Assembly (NCBI GenBank): GCA_910578655.1
Contig: CAJTQE010000004.1
Coordinates: 16,878-43,734 of the forward strand
Direction: 5' to 3'
Length of the DNA stretch: 26,857 nt
Origin: an uncultured Christensenella sp.
Lineage (GTDB): Bacteria; Bacillota; Clostridia; Christensenellales; Borkfalkiaceae
Shown: positions 1 to 7,476 of the stretch, piece after piece
Layout: each line of letters begins with the position of its first letter
Numbering within the stretch: position 1 is the stretch's first letter
Made by a program: the position numbers and the translations under genes
Notes under the pieces: model-generated
The model's input: the letters and a program-made list of their open reading frames with translations, nothing else
Told to the model about the DNA's origin: nothing
Databases searched by the model: none

Positions 1-209
1 AAAATATGCTTGCAAGTTTTTCCGAATGTCTTGAAAAACGCGAGCTTATAAAGATAAATATTCTTGAAAATGCCGACGGGCATCCGCAGGATATAGGGCG
101 AGAGCTTGCCGAAAAACTTAATGCGGAATGCGTTATAGTTATAGGGCGTAAAGTTGTCTTATACAGACAGTCAAACAGAAAAGACGTTGAAAAAATAAAA
201 CTTAATTGA
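1..209 (+). CDS. yhbY: YhbY-type CRM-domain RNA-binding protein, 3' part
   Basis: The visible part reads as the C-terminal two thirds of the ~97-residue YhbY/CRS1-YhbY (CRM) family. It has a CLEKRELIKINILEN helix-strand, the DIGRELAEKLNAECVIVIGRKVVLYR core (IGR-x-VVLYR is the family hallmark) and a basic end. The frame is open to the left edge, so the gene begins outside the window; the ATG at 6 is internal. In Firmicutes YhbY associates with the pre-50S ribosome and is encoded between obgE and nadD. The nadD–yqeK and rsfS genes downstream fit that order. Its stop overlaps the end of the converging minus-strand gene by 8 nt. Confidence 0.85.
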   Translation, partial: NMLASFSECLEKRELIKINILENADGHPQDIGRELAEKLNAECVIVIGRKVVLYRQSNRKDVEKIKLN

Positions 210-945
210 ATACTAACGCAACGGCAGCAAGGGTAAGCATTATGCCGCCGCTGATTATATAGTATATAGAAAAAAAGGAAAAATAACTTAAAAATAACAA
301 CGCAAGTCCGGACCAAAATAACGGCGCACACAATTTGCGTGTAAAGCGCGCTTTAATTCTGTTTTTAAGACTTATTTTTTTCTGACCCTCATAAACGTAT
401 TTTTCGGGCAATAATTCTTTGTCTTTTAAAAGCGCGTAAATGAAATTAATATCTTTTACTTCGATTAAAAAATTTTGGCAAAGCATCATTGCCTGCACGG
501 ATATACAATTGCAGAATATAATTTTTTTGTTTTCGCAGTTTACTTTTATTACTTTCGCAACGTCGTCTTCCGAAACGGGCTGCATTTTAAAATTATAAAA
601 ATAAGCGTTGTCTTCCGTTATTAACCTGCCGTTTTTGATTTCGGGGTTTTCTTCTGAAAGAGCTTTTGATAGAAGGTTTAAAATATACTCTTCCGTAGAA
701 AGAGACAGGTGCAGCGAAAGCAGTTTTTTCTGTTTTTCGTCGCGCGAAATAAGCAGTTTTTTGTTTTGTTTTTTGCTTATGTACAAAAAGCTTAGACAGC
801 CGAACAAAAAGCAGGCTACCACAGCAAACGCCAAAGCAACATAGACGTTACGGGTATAATATCTTATAGCAGTAAAAAACAGTAAAAAAGCGCACAAAGC
901 CGCAAATACAGTATCTAAAATAAGCGGTATATTAATTTTTCTCAT
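202..945 (-). CDS. Membrane protein of unknown function, 247 aa
   Basis: I do not recognise this protein with confidence. It has two N-terminal membrane helices (about residues 6–27 and 34–56), a soluble domain (about 60–200) and two C-terminal helices (about 207–225 and 228–246). The middle carries an alternating strand-helix-strand pattern (KIIFCNC, then a helix, then FLIEVKDINFIYALLK). This loosely recalls the second half of Mrr-like restriction-endonuclease folds found in other membrane proteins, but no PD-(D/E)xK catalytic set is visible, so this is only a suggestion. It is on the opposite strand to its neighbours, interrupts the usual yhbY–nadD adjacency and has no clear Shine-Dalgarno before its ATG. 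Confidence 0.6.
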   Translation of the reverse strand: MRKINIPLILDTVFAALCAFLLFFTAIRYYTRNVYVALAFAVVACFLFGCLSFLYISKKQNKKLLISRDEKQKKLLSLHLSLSTEEYILNLLSKALSEENPEIKNGRLITEDNAYFYNFKMQPVSEDDVAKVIKVNCENKKIIFCNCISVQAMMLCQNFLIEVKDINFIYALLKDKELLPEKYVYEGQKKISLKNRIKARFTRKLCAPLFWSGLALLFLSYFSFFSIYYIISGGIMLTLAAVALVFN

Positions 946-1111
946 AATATGGTTATTGACAAAATCACAAAAAAAATACTTTAATGATAAGCAGAGATAT
1001 GAAAGATAAGCAACAAATGCGCAATATCGGTTGAATATATTTTTTGCTTTTTTGTCGCATAGCTGGTTGAGAACTTAAAAATAGTATGTAAAAAAATTAA
1101 AACGTGTAATA

Positions 1112-2245
1112 ATGAAAGTTGCAATTTTCGGCGGTTCATTCAATCCCGTCCATAATGAACATATAAATATAGTAAAAGCGGCTATTAACGAACTTTCCCT
1201 TGATAAGGTTATTATTATGCCGTCGAACATAACGCCTGCTAAAAACGGTCGTATGTTTGCAAGCGCGCGGGACAGGTTAAATATGTGCAAGCTTGCTTTT
1301 AAGTCCGTACCTGAAACGGAAGTTTCCGATTTTGAAATTGAACAAAGCGGAGTAAGCTATTCTTATTTGACCTGCCGTCGGTTTGTAAAACGTTACCCCG
1401 ACGCCGAGCGTTATTTTATAGTCGGCGGAGATATGTTTGAAAATTTTCATAAATGGAAATATCCCGAAGAAATTTTAAAATGCGTCACGCTTGCGGTATG
1501 TGCAAGGGGGTGCGGCGACCGTTTAAATACGGCCGTCAAAGATTTTTATAGCCGTTTTAAAAAAGAAGTTTCTCTTTTTGGTTACGTAGGTAAAAACGTA
1601 AGTTCCACTCGTATTCGCGTTTACGCTGCGCTTTGCGAAAGTATTACAGGTTTAGTAAACGACGAAGTAGCGCAATATATTGCGGATAATTCGCTGTATT
1701 ATATATATGGCGCGAAAGACGTCAAAAAAACATTGTCGCAGTACCGTTGGCGGCATACCGTAGGAGTGGCGGTTACTGCGGCTGAAAATTGCACAAGATA
1801 TAACGTAGCGGAAAGGGATGCCGTAACAGCCGCCCTATTTCACGACTGTGGAAAGGAGCTTGACCCGTCGCCGTTTTGTGTTCCGGACAATGTGCCGCTG
1901 CCGGTTGTGCATCAGTATATAGGAGCACAGCTTGCCGAGAAAGTATATAGAATTGATGATAAAAATGTTTTAGACGCAATAAAATATCATTGTAGCGGCA
2001 GAGATAATATGTCGCCGCTTGAAAAACTTATTTATCTTTCGGATATGGTTGAAGAGGGTAGGGATTACGACGGCGTGAACGAGTTGCGGTCATTATTTCA
2101 AACTGATAAAGAAGAGGCGTTTTATAGCGCATTGGAACAGCAATTTGAAAGGCTGAAAACTTCGGGGCTTCCCGTTTACCGTTTAACGCAAAAAGCTTAT
2201 GAATATGCAAAGGAGCAAAGGAATGACAAGCAAAGAAAAAACTGA
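1112..2245 (+). CDS. nadD: Fused NaMN adenylyltransferase (NadD) / HD-domain YqeK hydrolase
   Basis: Residues 1–~195 are NadD, which makes deamido-NAD from nicotinate mononucleotide and ATP. The nucleotidyltransferase motif GGSFNPVHNEH (residues 7–17, His14 and His17) and SSTRIR (164–169) are present; the usual Gly before the second His is Glu. Residues ~205–377 are a YqeK-type HD domain: HT (His215), FHDCGKE (His244-Asp245) and YHCSGRDNMSPLEKLIYLSDMVEEGR. B. subtilis YqeK is a symmetrical Ap4A hydrolase. In most Firmicutes these are two adjacent genes; here there is one uninterrupted 377-residue frame. No Shine-Dalgarno precedes the ATG. The end overlaps rsfS by 23 nt, indicating translational coupling. 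Confidence 0.93.
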   Translation: MKVAIFGGSFNPVHNEHINIVKAAINELSLDKVIIMPSNITPAKNGRMFASARDRLNMCKLAFKSVPETEVSDFEIEQSGVSYSYLTCRRFVKRYPDAERYFIVGGDMFENFHKWKYPEEILKCVTLAVCARGCGDRLNTAVKDFYSRFKKEVSLFGYVGKNVSSTRIRVYAALCESITGLVNDEVAQYIADNSLYYIYGAKDVKKTLSQYRWRHTVGVAVTAAENCTRYNVAERDAVTAALFHDCGKELDPSPFCVPDNVPLPVVHQYIGAQLAEKVYRIDDKNVLDAIKYHCSGRDNMSPLEKLIYLSDMVEEGRDYDGVNELRSLFQTDKEEAFYSALEQQFERLKTSGLPVYRLTQKAYEYAKEQRNDKQRKN

Positions 2246-2573
2246 TTTAATTTGTAAAATATTGTCCGACAAAAAAGCGAACGATATCGTTTATCTGGAC
2301 GTAGAAAAAAAGACCAGTCTGTGCGATTATTTCATTATCGCCGGAGGACGGTCTAAAACGCAGGTCAAGACGCTTGCGGAAAATCTTGAAGAGATACTTA
2401 AAAAGAATTATGATATATTGCCTCAGCGCGTAGAGGGTGCGCAAGGGGGAAGATGGGCGGTTTTAGATTATACCGACGTAATAGTTCATTTATTCGGCGA
2501 TGAGGAACGCGATTTTTATCGGCTTGAAAGGCTGTGGGAAGACGGCGCTAACCTGATAAGGTACGAAGATTGA
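2223..2573 (+). CDS. rsfS: Ribosomal silencing factor RsfS
   Basis: This is a RsfS/YbeB/Iojap family protein of 116 residues, the normal length. The motifs DIVYLDVEKKTSLCDYFIIAGGRSKTQ and GGRWAVLDYTDVIVHLF are diagnostic. RsfS binds L14 on the 50S subunit and blocks subunit joining during starvation. The ATG at 2223 is chosen because AGGAG at 2211–2215 lies 7 nt upstream; an in-frame ATG at 2199 has no such site. It follows nadD–yqeK, its standard neighbour. The stop codon directly abuts the stop of the small minus-strand gene. Confidence 0.95.
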   Translation: MTSKEKTDLICKILSDKKANDIVYLDVEKKTSLCDYFIIAGGRSKTQVKTLAENLEEILKKNYDILPQRVEGAQGGRWAVLDYTDVIVHLFGDEERDFYRLERLWEDGANLIRYED

Positions 2574-2813
2574 TTATTTTTTAAATTTTATTTCTTTCGG
2601 TTCGCTGTAAGTCGCTTTTTTAGCCCTTTTCTTTTCCACTATGTAATAAACAGGTTCGGGTTTAGGTTGCGGTTTTTCGGGTTTTGGCGCAGGAGCAGGC
2701 TTTTCGGGCTTCTTTTTTACGCTAAGCAGTCCGATATATGCAAGTTTTATTATGTGTACGAGGATAAAACAGACAACAAAAGTTAAAAACAAATATAAGA
2801 TACCGATAAACAT
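2574..2813 (-). CDS. Small single-pass membrane protein with Pro/Lys-rich linker, 79 aa
   Basis: The function is unknown. One N-terminal membrane helix (about residues 3–28) is followed by a KPEKPAPAPKPEKPQPKPEP-type repeat of about 20 residues and a basic tail with the string VYYIVEKKRAKK. Proline/lysine repeats of this kind usually act as extended spacers at the membrane or in the wall. The upstream sequence has no Shine-Dalgarno. Instead TATAAT (2825–2820 on the minus strand) ends 6 nt before the ATG, as expected for a leaderless transcript. The gene is on the opposite strand to rsfS and divergent from deoC. Confidence 0.6.
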   Translation of the reverse strand: MFIGILYLFLTFVVCFILVHIIKLAYIGLLSVKKKPEKPAPAPKPEKPQPKPEPVYYIVEKKRAKKATYSEPKEIKFKK

Positions 2814-2819
2814 ATCTTA

Positions 2820-2825
2820 ATTATA
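2820..2825 (-). promoter_or_regulatory. Perfect -10 box 6 nt before the ATG of the 79-aa gene
   Basis: TATAAT on the minus strand, then 6 nt, then ATG. This would place the transcription start at or next to the A of the start codon. No convincing -35 hexamer lies 17–18 nt upstream, so the promoter assignment rests on the -10 alone. Confidence 0.35.
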
Positions 2826-2890
2826 ATTTTCATTAATGTAAAAATTTTGAAAGAAAAAATATAAAAATAAGGAAAAAGAGAGGTATTTTT

Positions 2891-3622
2891 ATGGAAGACT
2901 TAAAAGACGAGGAGCTGCAACAGTTTAATAACTACAAAAGAAAACTTAACTTGCTTGCATCAGAAGCGCAGGTCGGAAAAATAGAATACGAGTTGCTTGA
3001 CGCAACTTTAAACAAAGCTATATTGAAAAAGGCCTGTCAGGAAGCTAATGCGTTAAAACTCGGCGCCATATGTGTTTTGCCAAACGCAGTAAGGATTTGC
3101 GCCCGTTTGCTCGGTCAAAATCCGCAAACATCGCTTATTGCCTGCATATCTTATCCGCACGGCGGAGATATAACCGGTATTAAACTAAAAGCGGTAAAAG
3201 AAGCAATACGCGACGGAGTCGATGAAGTTGAAGTTACTGCGCCGATTGCATGCATTAAAGAGGGTGATTGGGGCTATGTCAAGCGTGAATTCAAGATTTT
3301 GAAAAAAGCCGCAAAAAAACGCGCGCTTAGAATTAATATAGAATGCGACCTGTTGACCACTGCGGAAATTACTAAAGTATCTACCGTTGCAGTTGATTGC
3401 GGAATAACTTCGATTCGCACTTCTTCGTCTTTCTACGGTACGGGGTTTAAAGCGGATTTCATTACAGCGATAAAAAATGTCGTCAAAGATAAATGCACTA
3501 TCAAAGCCGACAGTGTGGCTACGCTCGGCGATGTGGAAACCGCGCTCAATATGGGAGCGGCAATTGTGGGAAGCAAAAACGCCGTTGACCTTGCAAAGTT
3601 GGTATTAAAAGCAGCAGAATAA
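2891..3622 (+). CDS. DeoC-fold aldolase-like protein lacking the Schiff-base lysine
   Basis: The whole 243-residue chain follows deoxyribose-phosphate aldolase: LLDATLN (36–41), ICVLP (60–64), SYPHGG (87–92), IRDGVDEVEV (106–115) and the C-terminal GSKNAVDLA. In E. coli DeoC the Schiff-base lysine is K167 in KTSTG, helped by D102 and K201. Here the equivalent of KTSTG is R176-T-S-S-S, so the lysine is Arg. The D102 position is Glu114, while the K201 position (TIK205ADSV) keeps Lys. The fold is clear, but normal aldolase chemistry at the usual lysine is doubtful. AGAGG about 7 nt before the ATG serves as ribosome site. No other deo gene is nearby. Confidence 0.8.
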   Translation: MEDLKDEELQQFNNYKRKLNLLASEAQVGKIEYELLDATLNKAILKKACQEANALKLGAICVLPNAVRICARLLGQNPQTSLIACISYPHGGDITGIKLKAVKEAIRDGVDEVEVTAPIACIKEGDWGYVKREFKILKKAAKKRALRINIECDLLTTAEITKVSTVAVDCGITSIRTSSSFYGTGFKADFITAIKNVVKDKCTIKADSVATLGDVETALNMGAAIVGSKNAVDLAKLVLKAAE

Positions 3623-3659
3623 GATAACCCTGCGCCGAAACTCGGCGCAGGGTTATCTT
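3621..3659. terminator. 18-bp perfect palindrome, probable bidirectional terminator
   Basis: The arm at 3621–3638 and its exact reverse complement at 3642–3659 flank a 3-nt loop (AAC). The core is CCCTGCGCCGA/TCGGCGCAGGG. The stem sits between the converging deoC-like and helicase genes and contains most of the deoC-like stop codon and the entire helicase stop codon. A classical long T-run is missing on both sides, so efficiency as an intrinsic terminator is uncertain. Confidence 0.65.
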
Positions 3660-4858
3660 ATAAGTATCAATTTCTTTTTTGCACGTGTAATAGCGGTATA
3701 CAACCAACGGCATTTATCTTCTTTGAATGCGTAGCTTTCGTCGAATACCACGGCGTTATCAAATTCGCTGCCTTGCGCTTTGTGGCAGGATATGCAGTAT
3801 CCGTATTCAAACCTGTTCAGTGTAAACGCACCCGTTGCTTCGCCGTCCTCGTTGAACTTTTCAAAGTAATCGCCGTGTCTATATCGGTATCTTCCGTCGG
3901 TAAAAATGCCGGTATCGAAAGGTAGGGCTTCGGGACACAGTTCGTCAAGGAAGTCGACTTTAAACTGCATAAAACCTATTCCGTTTGAACTGTCGTAAAA
4001 CGGCTCAATGGCAGTACCGATAATTCCGTTTACAAGATTATATCTGTAATCCCCGTCAATAAATTGCTCCCAATTATTAATCGTGCATATAAGTTTGTCG
4101 CCGTTTTCCGGCAGTGAGCCGCGTCCGTGCATAGCTCTCAGTTCATTGTTGACGGCTGTTCTTGTTTTGTTGATGCCGCAAATAATTTGGTCGCTTTTCG
4201 TTAAATAATGCTTTCTCTTTTCACCGGTAAATAATCTTTTACTCAGTACAAGCGCATTGTCGCCGTATCTTCCGAACGGAATATATTTTCCGTCTCTCGC
4301 CATTTCCGAAAGCATGATTATAGGGTTGTCAAGCTGTTGTCTTACGATTTTTCTTAAAGTATAGTCCGGGTTTTTAAGATAAGTGTTAAAACCTTCGACG
4401 GGAGGAAGCTGAGCGTTGTCGCCGCAAAGCAAAATTTTTACTCCGAAATCAAGCAAATCCCAAAGCACATTGTCCGGTACCATAGAGACCTCGTCAAGAA
4501 CGATTAGCTTGATGCATTTGTCTATATTTTCACGCCTTTTGAATGAAAGCTTTTCAATTGTTATTTTTTTACCGTTTACTTCTACCTCGACTTGAGTTGT
4601 TATCGACTGATAAATAAGTCTGTGAATGGTAGTGGCGGGAATGCCCTGCCGCAAAAGCACTGTTGCCGCTTTACCCGTCGGTGTAACGAAAGCAACGCTT
4701 GTTTCGTCAAGCCCGAGCGTTTGGGTGACTGTGTGCTTTAACAATGTGGTTTTTCCTGTGCCGGCAAAACCTGCCAGCACGAACACCTGTGAAGAAGAGC
4801 GGCGGAACCAGTCGTCTATCATTTTATTTGCGTTTATTTGGTCTGATGTAAATACCAT
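3653..4858 (-). CDS. Dda/RecD-like superfamily 1 DNA helicase
   Basis: A 401-residue SF1B helicase. Walker A is GFAGTGKTT (30–38, Lys36), motif Ib region TPTGKAA, Walker B LIVLDEVSM (Asp122-Glu123), and motif III GDNAQLPPV (146–154). The IVRQ arginine follows, and the C-terminal UvrD_C_2 motif is SCHKAQGSEFDNAVV...YTAITRAKKKLIL. Size and layout match stand-alone phage T4 Dda-type helicases, not the much longer RecD2. The ATG at 4858 is preferred over a TTG at 4894, because that TTG is the first half of the -35 box. TATAAT ends 6 nt before the ATG, predicting a leaderless mRNA. It is transcribed divergently from pgi as a single gene. Confidence 0.88.
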   Translation of the reverse strand: MVFTSDQINANKMIDDWFRRSSSQVFVLAGFAGTGKTTLLKHTVTQTLGLDETSVAFVTPTGKAATVLLRQGIPATTIHRLIYQSITTQVEVEVNGKKITIEKLSFKRRENIDKCIKLIVLDEVSMVPDNVLWDLLDFGVKILLCGDNAQLPPVEGFNTYLKNPDYTLRKIVRQQLDNPIIMLSEMARDGKYIPFGRYGDNALVLSKRLFTGEKRKHYLTKSDQIICGINKTRTAVNNELRAMHGRGSLPENGDKLICTINNWEQFIDGDYRYNLVNGIIGTAIEPFYDSSNGIGFMQFKVDFLDELCPEALPFDTGIFTDGRYRYRHGDYFEKFNEDGEATGAFTLNRFEYGYCISCHKAQGSEFDNAVVFDESYAFKEDKCRWLYTAITRAKKKLILIR

Positions 4859-4864
4859 ATTAGA

Positions 4865-4894
4865 ATTATAACACTTAAACGAATGTTTTGACAA
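4865..4894 (-). promoter_or_regulatory. Promoter of the helicase gene (leaderless)
   Basis: On the minus strand, -35 TTGTCA (4894–4889), 18-nt spacer, -10 TATAAT (4870–4865), then 6 nt to the ATG at 4858. Transcription would start at the start codon itself. No Shine-Dalgarno sequence is present, which agrees with leaderless initiation. Confidence 0.7.
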
Positions 4895-4915
4895 GCAAAA
4901 AAATCAATATTTCCG

Positions 4916-4945
4916 TTGACTTATTTGTAAGATATGGTATATAAT
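4916..4945 (+). promoter_or_regulatory. Promoter of pgi
   Basis: -35 TTGACT (4916–4921), 18-nt spacer, -10 TATAAT (4940–4945). It leaves a leader of about 28 nt that contains GGAGG at 4970–4974. It lies back to back with the helicase promoter. Confidence 0.75.
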
Positions 4946-4979
4946 ATTTTATGTAATTTAGGAACTGTTGGAGGTTTGT

Positions 4980-6395
4980 ATGAAGAATAGTGCAAGGGTT
5001 ACCGTCGACTTCAATTATATGATGGAAAAATCGCTCGGTAGTAAGGGAATAAAGGATTCAGAGCTTAAAGCAATGTCGTCAAAAGCAGAGCAGGCGTTTA
5101 ATTTCGTCAAGAATAATCGCGGCAAAGACGAACTGTTTATGGGTTGGACAGAACTTCCTTATAATCAGGGCGAAATCGTTAAAGACATACTTGAGACTGC
5201 GGAAAAAGTAAGAAGCAAATTCAAGTATTTCGTTGTTCTTGGAATAGGTGGAAGCGCTTTGGGTCCTATAATGGTATTTAACGCGCTTAAACATCTTCAT
5301 TATAACGAACTTCCCGAAGAGAAGAGGTGCGGTCCTAAATTCTATGTTGAGGACAACGTCGACCCCGTTCGCATGCAAGCATTGCTTGACGTAATCGAAC
5401 CTGAAAAAACCTGTTTTAACGTTATTTCAAAATCGGGTGCGACAAGCGAAACTATGACGCAGTACCTCATTATAGCAGACGTGTTAAAGAAGAAGGGAGT
5501 TTCACTTGCCGACCATTTGATATTTACAACCGATGCAAGTCGCGGCAACCTTATCAAGATAGACCAAAGTTTCGGCGGAAAAATAAAGAAATACGTTCTT
5601 CCCGACGGTGTCGGCGGAAGATTTTCAGAAATGTGTCCCGTCGGTCTTTTGCCTGCGGCTGTTCTCGGTATCGATATAAAGGAAATGCTTGCAGGGGCGG
5701 CTTATATGGACGAACTTTGTTCAAGCTCCGATATTTTAAATAACCCTGCGCTTGCCTGCGCTGTTTTTCAGTATATAACGATGAAGCAGGGCAAAAATAT
5801 CAACGTTTTAATGCCTTATTCAGACAACTTAAAGCTTATGGCGGATTGGTATTGTCAGCTTTGGGCGGAATCGCTCGGTAAGGCTGTGGACTTAGACGGT
5901 AAGACGGTGAATGTGGGTACAACACCTGTCAAGAGTTTGGGCGTTACCGACCAACATTCGCAGGTTCAGCTTTATATAGAGGGACCTTACGACAAAGTTA
6001 TTACGTTTATTTCGGTTGAAAATTATGCTTGTCAAATGCCTATTGCGCACGGTTGCGAAGATATTCCCGATGTTGGCTTCCTTGGCGGACATACAATGCA
6101 GGAACTTATCCAAGCCGAAAATAAAGCTACGGCTTATGCGCTTATGCGTGCGGGCAGAATGAACTATACGATTAAAATGCCTGAAGTATCTGCATACACG
6201 CTTGGTCAACTTATGTTTATGCTTGAATTGCAAACGGCATATACGGGTGCGCTTTTAAACATAGATACGTTTAATCAGCCCGGTGTTGAAAATGGCAAAA
6301 AGGCAACATTCGCATTACTTGGCAAAAAAGGTTACGAGGTGCAGAAAAAAGAAATGGACAGCGCGCCTGCACTTGATAGGAGGTATATAGTTTAA
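4980..6395 (+). CDS. pgi: Glucose-6-phosphate isomerase
   Basis: Interconverts glucose-6-phosphate and fructose-6-phosphate in the cytosol. The 471-residue chain has the family motifs GIGGSALGP (88–96), SKSGATSETMT (150–160), GGRFS (212–216) and TDQHSQ, plus the C-terminal signature LGQLMFMLELQTAYTGALL...FNQPGVENGK. Length and sequence style match the short Bacillus/Clostridium form. The ATG at 4980 has GGAGG 5 nt upstream; a TTG at 4968 overlaps that site and is rejected. With pfkA at the other end of the window it supplies upper glycolysis. The hydrolase gene begins directly at its stop codon. Confidence 0.97.
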   Translation: MKNSARVTVDFNYMMEKSLGSKGIKDSELKAMSSKAEQAFNFVKNNRGKDELFMGWTELPYNQGEIVKDILETAEKVRSKFKYFVVLGIGGSALGPIMVFNALKHLHYNELPEEKRCGPKFYVEDNVDPVRMQALLDVIEPEKTCFNVISKSGATSETMTQYLIIADVLKKKGVSLADHLIFTTDASRGNLIKIDQSFGGKIKKYVLPDGVGGRFSEMCPVGLLPAAVLGIDIKEMLAGAAYMDELCSSSDILNNPALACAVFQYITMKQGKNINVLMPYSDNLKLMADWYCQLWAESLGKAVDLDGKTVNVGTTPVKSLGVTDQHSQVQLYIEGPYDKVITFISVENYACQMPIAHGCEDIPDVGFLGGHTMQELIQAENKATAYALMRAGRMNYTIKMPEVSAYTLGQLMFMLELQTAYTGALLNIDTFNQPGVENGKKATFALLGKKGYEVQKKEMDSAPALDRRYIV

Positions 6396-7304
6396 ATGCT
6401 GCTTACATTAGCTTTCTTATCTGATCATTTCGTCTTTGGTAAGCGTTGCGACAAGAATCCGCTTTTAAAGTATTACACGTCGGAAGATTTAGGGCTTTCG
6501 GCAGAAGCAGTTTCTTTGCCGAACGGTTTAAACGGATTTATATATAATAAAAACGGTGCAAATGCAAAAGAAAGCATAATAATATTTTGTCACGGAATGG
6601 GTCCGGGACACATTGCATATACAACTGAAATTGAATATTTTTGCAATGTAGGTTATACCGTACTTGCGATCGATAGCAGAGGTTGCGGTTTTTCGCAAGG
6701 CAAAAATATGAAAGGAATGTACTCGGGCGTTAAAACCGTAATTAGCGCAATTGATTTTGCCAAAGAAAATCACTTCAAAAATATTTATCTTGTCGGTCAT
6801 AGTTGGGGTGCGTATTCCGCACTTTGCGCGTCTGCCAAACGAAAAGTGGATAAGGTGGTAGCTATAAGTGCACCGAATACTCCGTCAAGAACAATGCGCG
6901 ACGGTGCTGTCAATATGGGCGTTTTACCGCGTCCGGTAGCAGCGATTTTGCAACCGTTTTGGGCATTTGTAAATTTTGTAAAATTTGGAGCAAAAGGCAA
7001 TGCGAATGCGGCAAAATGCGCCTGTAAAAATTCAACTCCGACGCTTTTAATTCACGGTGACAAGGACGGTGTGGTACAGCTTAAAAATTCTGCATTTTCA
7101 AAAGCAGACGGTAAATACATAGAAAAATTTTTGGCTGAGGGCAAGGGGCATAACCCGTATAACACCGTTAAAGCCGAAACTTATCTTGCGCAATTGTCGC
7201 AGTATTTAAAGAAAAAGCAAGATGTATCCGACTTTGATTTTTCAGTTGCAACGGAAGAAGACGTTGTAGTTATGCAAAAAATATTTAATTTTTTAGAGAG
7301 TTAA
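6396..7304 (+). CDS. Alpha/beta-hydrolase (serine hydrolase, S33-like)
   Basis: A 302-residue alpha/beta-hydrolase with a complete triad: nucleophile Ser136 in GHSWG, Asp224 in LLIHGDKDGVV, and His252 in GKGHNPY. The oxyanion strand FCHGMGPGH (64–72) and the DSRGCGFSQG turn are typical of the serine-aminopeptidase S33/lysophospholipase-like group. The N-terminus is moderately hydrophobic but short and is not a convincing signal peptide. The substrate cannot be inferred. The gene starts immediately after the pgi stop, with AGGAGG inside the end of pgi (6378–6383, 12 nt from the ATG). It is therefore probably co-transcribed and coupled with pgi. Confidence 0.85.
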   Translation: MLLTLAFLSDHFVFGKRCDKNPLLKYYTSEDLGLSAEAVSLPNGLNGFIYNKNGANAKESIIIFCHGMGPGHIAYTTEIEYFCNVGYTVLAIDSRGCGFSQGKNMKGMYSGVKTVISAIDFAKENHFKNIYLVGHSWGAYSALCASAKRKVDKVVAISAPNTPSRTMRDGAVNMGVLPRPVAAILQPFWAFVNFVKFGAKGNANAAKCACKNSTPTLLIHGDKDGVVQLKNSAFSKADGKYIEKFLAEGKGHNPYNTVKAETYLAQLSQYLKKKQDVSDFDFSVATEEDVVVMQKIFNFLES

Positions 7305-7331
7305 AAAATTTCTAATTTCAGCCGTTTTTAC

Positions 7332-7360
7332 TTGCAATGTTTTAAGCTTTATGATATAAT
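7332..7360 (+). promoter_or_regulatory. Promoter of tRNA-Glu
   Basis: -35 TTGCAA (7332–7337), 17-nt spacer, -10 TATAAT (7355–7360), 20 nt before the mature tRNA 5' end. Confidence 0.75.
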
Positions 7361-7380
7361 CACAAAGCAAAATTAATTAA

Positions 7381-7455
7381 GGCCTTGTGGTCAAGCGGTT
7401 AAGACGGAGCCCTCTCAAGGCTCAATCCCGGGTTCGATTCCCGGCAGGGTCACCA
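7381..7455 (+). tRNA. tRNA-Glu (anticodon CTC)
   Basis: A full cloverleaf of 75 nt. The acceptor GGCCTTG pairs with CAGGGTC (two wobbles). The anticodon stem GAGCC/GGCTC (7407–7411, 7419–7423) encloses loop CTCTCAA with anticodon CTC at 7414–7416. The T-arm is CCGGG-TTCGATT-CCCGG, and CCA is encoded. It reads GAG codons. It stands alone between its own promoter and a Rho-independent terminator. Confidence 0.95.
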
Positions 7456-7476
7456 AACTTTTTTTCACTCGGAAAG

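Noticed and set aside
608..844. Plus-strand frame inside the membrane protein gene, and many similar antisense frames elsewhere (for example in leuS, thrS, dnaE)
   Set aside because: They lie wholly within well-supported genes, lack ribosome sites and show no family features.
956..987. TTGACA at 956 as promoter for nadD
   Set aside because: No -10 hexamer occurs at 16–18 nt spacing; TACTTT at 15 nt is too weak.
4892..4894. TTG as the helicase start (413-residue form)
   Set aside because: The triplet is part of the -35 box of a good promoter, and the extra residues are not helicase-like; the ATG at 4858 is better.
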